From Isochrysis galbana (taxonomy: Eukaryota; Haptophyta; Isochrysidales; Isochrysidaceae): 64,000 nucleotides of DNA. Location: contig CM030940.1 in assembly GCA_018136815.1 (NCBI GenBank), positions 3,536,833 to 3,600,832 of the forward strand, read 5' to 3'. Of this stretch, positions 59,789 through 64,000 are shown one piece after another. The translations under genes and the position numbers were made by a program. Within the stretch, counting starts at the first letter, position 1; each line of letters opens with the position of its first letter. Below the pieces are notes generated by a model that was not told the origin of the DNA, ran no database searches, and saw only the letters and a list, made by a program, of their open reading frames with translations.

Positions 59789-61196
59789 ATGCAGCTCAGC
59801 CTCGTTCTCGCGCTCTATGGGCTCGCGGCTCAGCCGCGGCTTGCGAGCGTGGTGCGGCCGGCGATCAGCGGGCTGAGGATGGTCGCCACCTCGCCTGCCG
59901 CACTCTCGCACGACGACGTCGCGCTCTCCGGCCTCAATGGCCAGGCGCTCCGCGTGACAATGGAGGATGTGCCGAGCAAGGCCGACATCAAGAAGGCGGT
60001 GCCTGCACACTGCTTCACACGGCAGACGGGAACCTCGATGCGCTACCTGGCGCAGTCACTTGCTATTCAGGCAGCTCTTGTTGCTATCGGCCGCGCCATC
60101 CCACTCACGCGAGCGATGACCCCAGTGTGGATCGCGTACTCCCTCGTGACGGGCACTGCCGCAACTGGCCTATGGGTGCTTGCGCACGAGTGCGGCCATG
60201 GCGCCTTTTCAGACAACCGTCGTCTCCAGAATGCCGTGGGCTATGTCCTCCACTCTGCACTGCTCGTCCCCTACTTCTCGTGGCAGCGCTCACATGCGGT
60301 ACACCATGCCAACACGAACCACATCACGGAAGGCGAGACCCATGTGCCGATGGTGGTCAACGGCGATGGCGTAACCGAGCACGCCGGCGGCGAGAATGAC
60401 CTAGCAGCCTCGCGTTCGATGGGCAAGGGACCATATGGTGCCCTGCAGCTCATCCTCCACCTCGTCTTTGGCTGGCCGGCGTACCTGATCGCAGGCAAGA
60501 CTGGCGGCCCAAAGTACGGCACGTCCAACCACTTCTGGCCGACTAAGCCGTTCTCCAAGACGTTGTGGCCCGGGCAATGGGCGAAGAAGGTGTGGCTATC
60601 GGACTGGGGCATTGTCGCCACGCTTGCCGGCCTCGCGTTCTGGGCCTCCAAGGCTGGCATCGCCTCGGTGCTCGCGATGTACGTCGGCCCGCTGCTCGTG
60701 GTCAACATGTGGCTTGTCGGCTACACTTGGCTCCAGGTACGCCTCGCACCCTCGGAGTGGCCATGCCGCGCTCGGCGGACATATCGCGGCCTATGAAGCC
60801 GCCCTGAACTCGCTGCTTGCATTGCCAACTAGCCAGCCACGCGCACTGACGCTCTCTCCACCCCCCGCTCAGCACACCGACACTGACGTTCCGCACCTCG
60901 CCGCGTCCGACTTCTCTTACATGCGTGGCGCATTCCTCTCCATTGACCGTCCGTACGGCCCGCTCTTTGACTTTCTCCATCACAAGATCGGCTCTACCCA
61001 CGTCGCCCACCACATCGACTGCACTATCCCACACTACCATGCCCGCGAGGCCACCGAGGCGATCAAGAAGGCCTTCCCTAAGGCCTACTTGTATGACCCA
61101 ACCCCGGTACATCGTGCCTTGTGGCGTGTCGCAACGAGCTGCATCGCTGTCAAGAAGGAGGAGGGCTCGGGCCGTTACCTGTGGGTACCCCCCTAA
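59789..61196 (+). CDS. Membrane fatty acid desaturase, FAD2-like (Delta-12/omega-6 type)
   Basis: Two exons, 59789-60736 and 60873-61196, joined in phase 0 across a 136-bp GT-AG intron, 423 residues. All three di-iron histidine boxes are present: HECGH in WVLAHECGHGAFSDN, HAVHH in SWQRSHAVHHANTNH, and HVAHH in IGSTHVAHHIDCTIPHYHA. The remainder (LLVPYFSWQRSH, AIKKAFPKAYLYDPTP) follows the plant Delta-12 oleate desaturase pattern. The enzyme would add a second double bond to oleoyl chains. The start MQLSLVLALYGLAA is signal-like and is followed by an Arg/Ser-containing stretch, as in plastid-targeted precursors of complex-plastid algae. HECGH is more typical of ER FAD2/FAD3 than of plastid FAD6, so location and regiospecificity (omega-6 or omega-3) stay open. 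Confidence 0.93.
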
Positions 61197-64000
61197 GTCG
61201 ACAGCGTGACATGTGGCGGGGCTCCACCAAAAAATGTTCAGCCGTGAACGACTCAACTGAAATGAGCTTCGAGTGCATGCGCCGAGCGTTCAGCTCGAGT
61301 TGACCGAGCCTAGTGTGTGTGGAACCGACACTAGGCTTGGCACGCGGGCCAAAACCAGGCCTGGATGCTGCCGAGCTCGGCTCGGCCCAGCTGTCCGCAA
61401 ACTAGCGCTCTGTGCCTATGCCGCTGTTCTTCAGGGAAATGCTCATGCGTAGTCCGCCCGGCGTGCACATGCACGAGCAAGGCCTGCCCATCTCGAGCCA
61501 TTCCGGAAAGTGGCGACGGGAAGACACTCAAGGAACAACCGTAATTTAACTATTCATCTATCGCTTTCGCGAGCTGTTTGCACGTATGTCTTGCTGTTTG
61601 CACGTATATCGTGACGTATGGGTCCAACCATATTCAACGTTGGGAGGCGTCGTCGCGCTTGCGTGGGCCCTCGGGTCTGGCGAATAGTCGGGAGAGCACC
61701 ATTTTCTCCCACTTCTTGGGGCCTCACTCACCTGAGGGATCTCCTTGAAAATTGGAGCTTATAGTCGTTAATGTGCACTAGCGCCTTTGCCTGTGAAGAA
61801 GCCCGGGTCGGGCCCCATCTGTTGCCATGCTATGGCAGCCCCATGATGGAGTTGAGTTGGCCGTGCTCGACTGGTGGGGGGGGCAACTAAGTTTATACTT
61901 GGTTGCGATGGAGCGCGCCGCGCGGCTCCCCTCTCATTCGGGCCCCCGGGCCCCCCGCCGAGGGCGGCCCCCATGCCCCCACGGACCAGTCGCTGGCGAA
62001 GGGGCCGCGTCCACCATCAGAGGCCGAGCACGTGCGTGCGACCCCGGTCGCGCCACACGGCCCGTGGCCCCGGCCACACCACCCACAGCAGCCATGCTGG
62101 CCCCCATCTTGGGGGACAGCAGGCTGCTGGACTCAAAGAAATGGCGCCAGACGAGCAGGGCCTGCGCTCCATTGGGCATGCCTTATGGCAGAGGCCCCTC
62201 TCACCCCGGCGAGGGTCGCGCCGCCTCGCGGCCGGGTGGCCCTTATGTGGGTTATGGGCACAACTCCATGACATGCAACATAGCGACACAACACAACAAC
62301 TCAAGATGGCTGCCCACAGGTTGGATCTGCTGGTCGCATCCCTCAGCCAAAGGAGAACCACAACACCCATACCCCCTGGCGCACCGGCGCACCTGCCCAC
62401 TCCGAGACGAGAAGCAACTGACTCCCGCCACACCCGGGCCCGACACGCAGGAACAAGAATCAGACGTAGAAGACCAGCAAGCTGACTCAGATGTCAGATG
62501 CGATTTGCGACCTCTCATTCCACCAAGCGGGCGACCTGGTTCTCCTTGACACGACGGTCTATGCGGCCATCGTCGAACTCCTGCTCGAGCTCGAGGGCGT
62601 CGACCCCGAGCCAGATTTCTGGGCCCGCTCCTCGCGGAGCCCATGGCCATGGCACATCGCAGTCAACGGAGACTGCGCGCAACAATTCCAAGCCCGCTAC
62701 GGCCTCCAAACCGCCATCCGCGTTCACCAAACGGCAAACGGACGTCGCGGTACAAATCAAAATCGAGTCCATTGAGGATAAGCTCAACAAAAAGGGTACC
62801 TCGTCGCGCAAGGCGTTGTACGAAGCCCTCTAGGATGTGGCGGCCCACTTCGTAGCATAGATGCTCCATTAGGCTGATATTAGGTCCTGATATCATGATA
62901 CATGATATTAGGTCCTCTAGACCTGATGACCTGATGGCTTGTCATGACGAGGCCAGGCGACTATAAATATAATGGACAATTGAATTCTCTTGTAGTAGTA
63001 GTCGTACACTTAGCGCGAAAAACAGCGGGGGAAAGGGGGGATGGGTGGTTCTCGCCCCTCATGAGGGCATGAGGGGAGTCAAGACAGTATGCAGTATGGA
63101 GGGGCGCCGACGGTCATTCGAGGGCATTTCGTATTGCGATGTCGAGGAGCAGTTGTCCGTGCAAAGCTTGATATTCGGGGATGCGTGCGGGCTGTACGTG
63201 GACAAGCTGTGGGGATTATTGGCATGACTGGTAGGACGTAGGACGGCATCTTTTGATTTGAATCTTGATAGGTTATCCACACTAGTTGAACCGATCAAAA
63301 CACGCGAGGAGTGCGCCCGCGCCCGGTAGCGGTGGGAAGTTGGGCACTCGAGCGCATCTCGCATCTCGCGTGCGGTGACTTCGACACGGTTTTTGCCCCT
63401 AGACCGATATTCGACAAGGTGCGCGCGGGCGGTGGGGGCGATTGGCGTGGCCGCTACAGCGGATTCTCATGCTTTCATATTTGGTGCGCTCCCCAGCCTA
63501 AGTGGATGAACAGAAAAGGGCCGGTCGCCCGCGCCTGGTAGCGGTGCAAGCAGTTAGCTGTAGCTGCTCTAGCCCTCGGTGACTAGCGGTTCACGTGAGC
63601 ACCTTGAGTTTTTGTGATATTTTCGTACTCATTGAAGTCCATTAAATCGCTGGTGTCTTATGATCCGGTATGCATAGCACCAAGCCTGGTAGACCTAGTG
63701 AGCTGGCGACAGAAATTTCCCCGTCTTTCAATATTTGTGCCTTGCATGAAGGGCCTCTCACTAAAAATCTACCGGAGGGGGGGCCGAGCCTGTATTTCGC
63801 GCACCGTCTTCGAAGGCCTGAAATTCGGTATTTTTCGAAGATTTCGCCGGACAACCCCCAAATTTTTTTGCTGATCCATCCTACCGGAACCTTTAGGGAG
63901 CTTATTTAGCCCTTCATTTACCCATTGTAGCTTGCGCCCTCCGCACCCTCATAGTGAGTGACCGGGCTATCTAGGGTGGTAGCGCATCCGGGCCGCACCC
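61197..64000. other. Intergenic to the window end, no supported gene
   Basis: It includes a copy of caactaagtttatacttggt (61886-61907), followed by GC-rich sequence to about 62850 with open frames but no recognisable domain, then AT-richer sequence. Nothing convincing was seen to 64000. Confidence 0.45.

Overview
This is a window from the nuclear genome of a eukaryote, most likely a photosynthetic microalga. Genes are GC-rich and sparse. Most have short GT-AG introns of roughly 75-420 bp, and they are separated by kilobases of mononucleotide, (CT)n and dispersed repeats. Two products fit a plastid-bearing cell: a 4-hydroxyphenylpyruvate dioxygenase (tocopherol/plastoquinone route) and a HECGH-type membrane fatty acid desaturase. 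Both begin with a hydrophobic signal-peptide-like segment followed by a Ser/Arg/Ala-rich stretch, the pattern of bipartite targeting to a complex (secondary) plastid. A haptophyte or similar red-lineage alga is my inference; the sequence alone does not prove it.

Layout. 0.5-2.4 kb: CBL-interacting protein kinase (CIPK, with NAF motif), first exon not in the window. 5.2-6.2 kb: divergent Tubby-like protein (minus). 7.6-10.1 kb: eight-exon homologue of TRP-channel translocation-defect protein 14 (P-loop NTPase plus CYTH-like domain, minus). 11.0-11.6 kb: unknown ORF with a frameshift. 11.65-15.5 kb: a TIR-bounded element carrying a 2.6-kb tandem array of ~203/201-bp units. 15.7-16.4 kb: acidic unknown ORF. 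17.6-20.2 kb: intronless ankyrin/TRP-like ion channel. 20.9-21.8 kb: 3' end of a Copia LTR retrotransposon. 23.2-25.5 kb: PP2C phosphatase with an apparent GC-AG intron. 26.2-26.8 kb: 158-bp duplication and a ~300-bp (CT)n tract. 28.4-30.4 kb: coiled-coil protein (minus). 31.4-37.2 kb: broken LINE pieces, a 727-bp tandem duplication and a proline-rich ORF. 38.4-39.3 kb: small PH-domain protein (minus). 39.7-44.7 kb: candidate two-gene PIF/Harbinger transposon. 45.4-47.5 kb: HPPD. 50.0-52.8 kb: three-exon paralogue of the intronless channel (minus). 54.2-56.0 kb: Nopp140/SRP40 nucleolar protein with LisH (minus). 59.8-61.2 kb: Delta-12/omega-6-type desaturase. The rest is intergenic.

The cellular genes form no operon or pathway cluster. 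The most notable features are the mobile and repeat architecture (a satellite-carrying TIR element with fragments of relatives elsewhere in the window, and a convergent two-gene Harbinger element) and the pair of channel paralogues with different intron content. Exon boundaries were deduced by eye from splice consensus, reading-frame phase and family similarity, with no search or transcript support.
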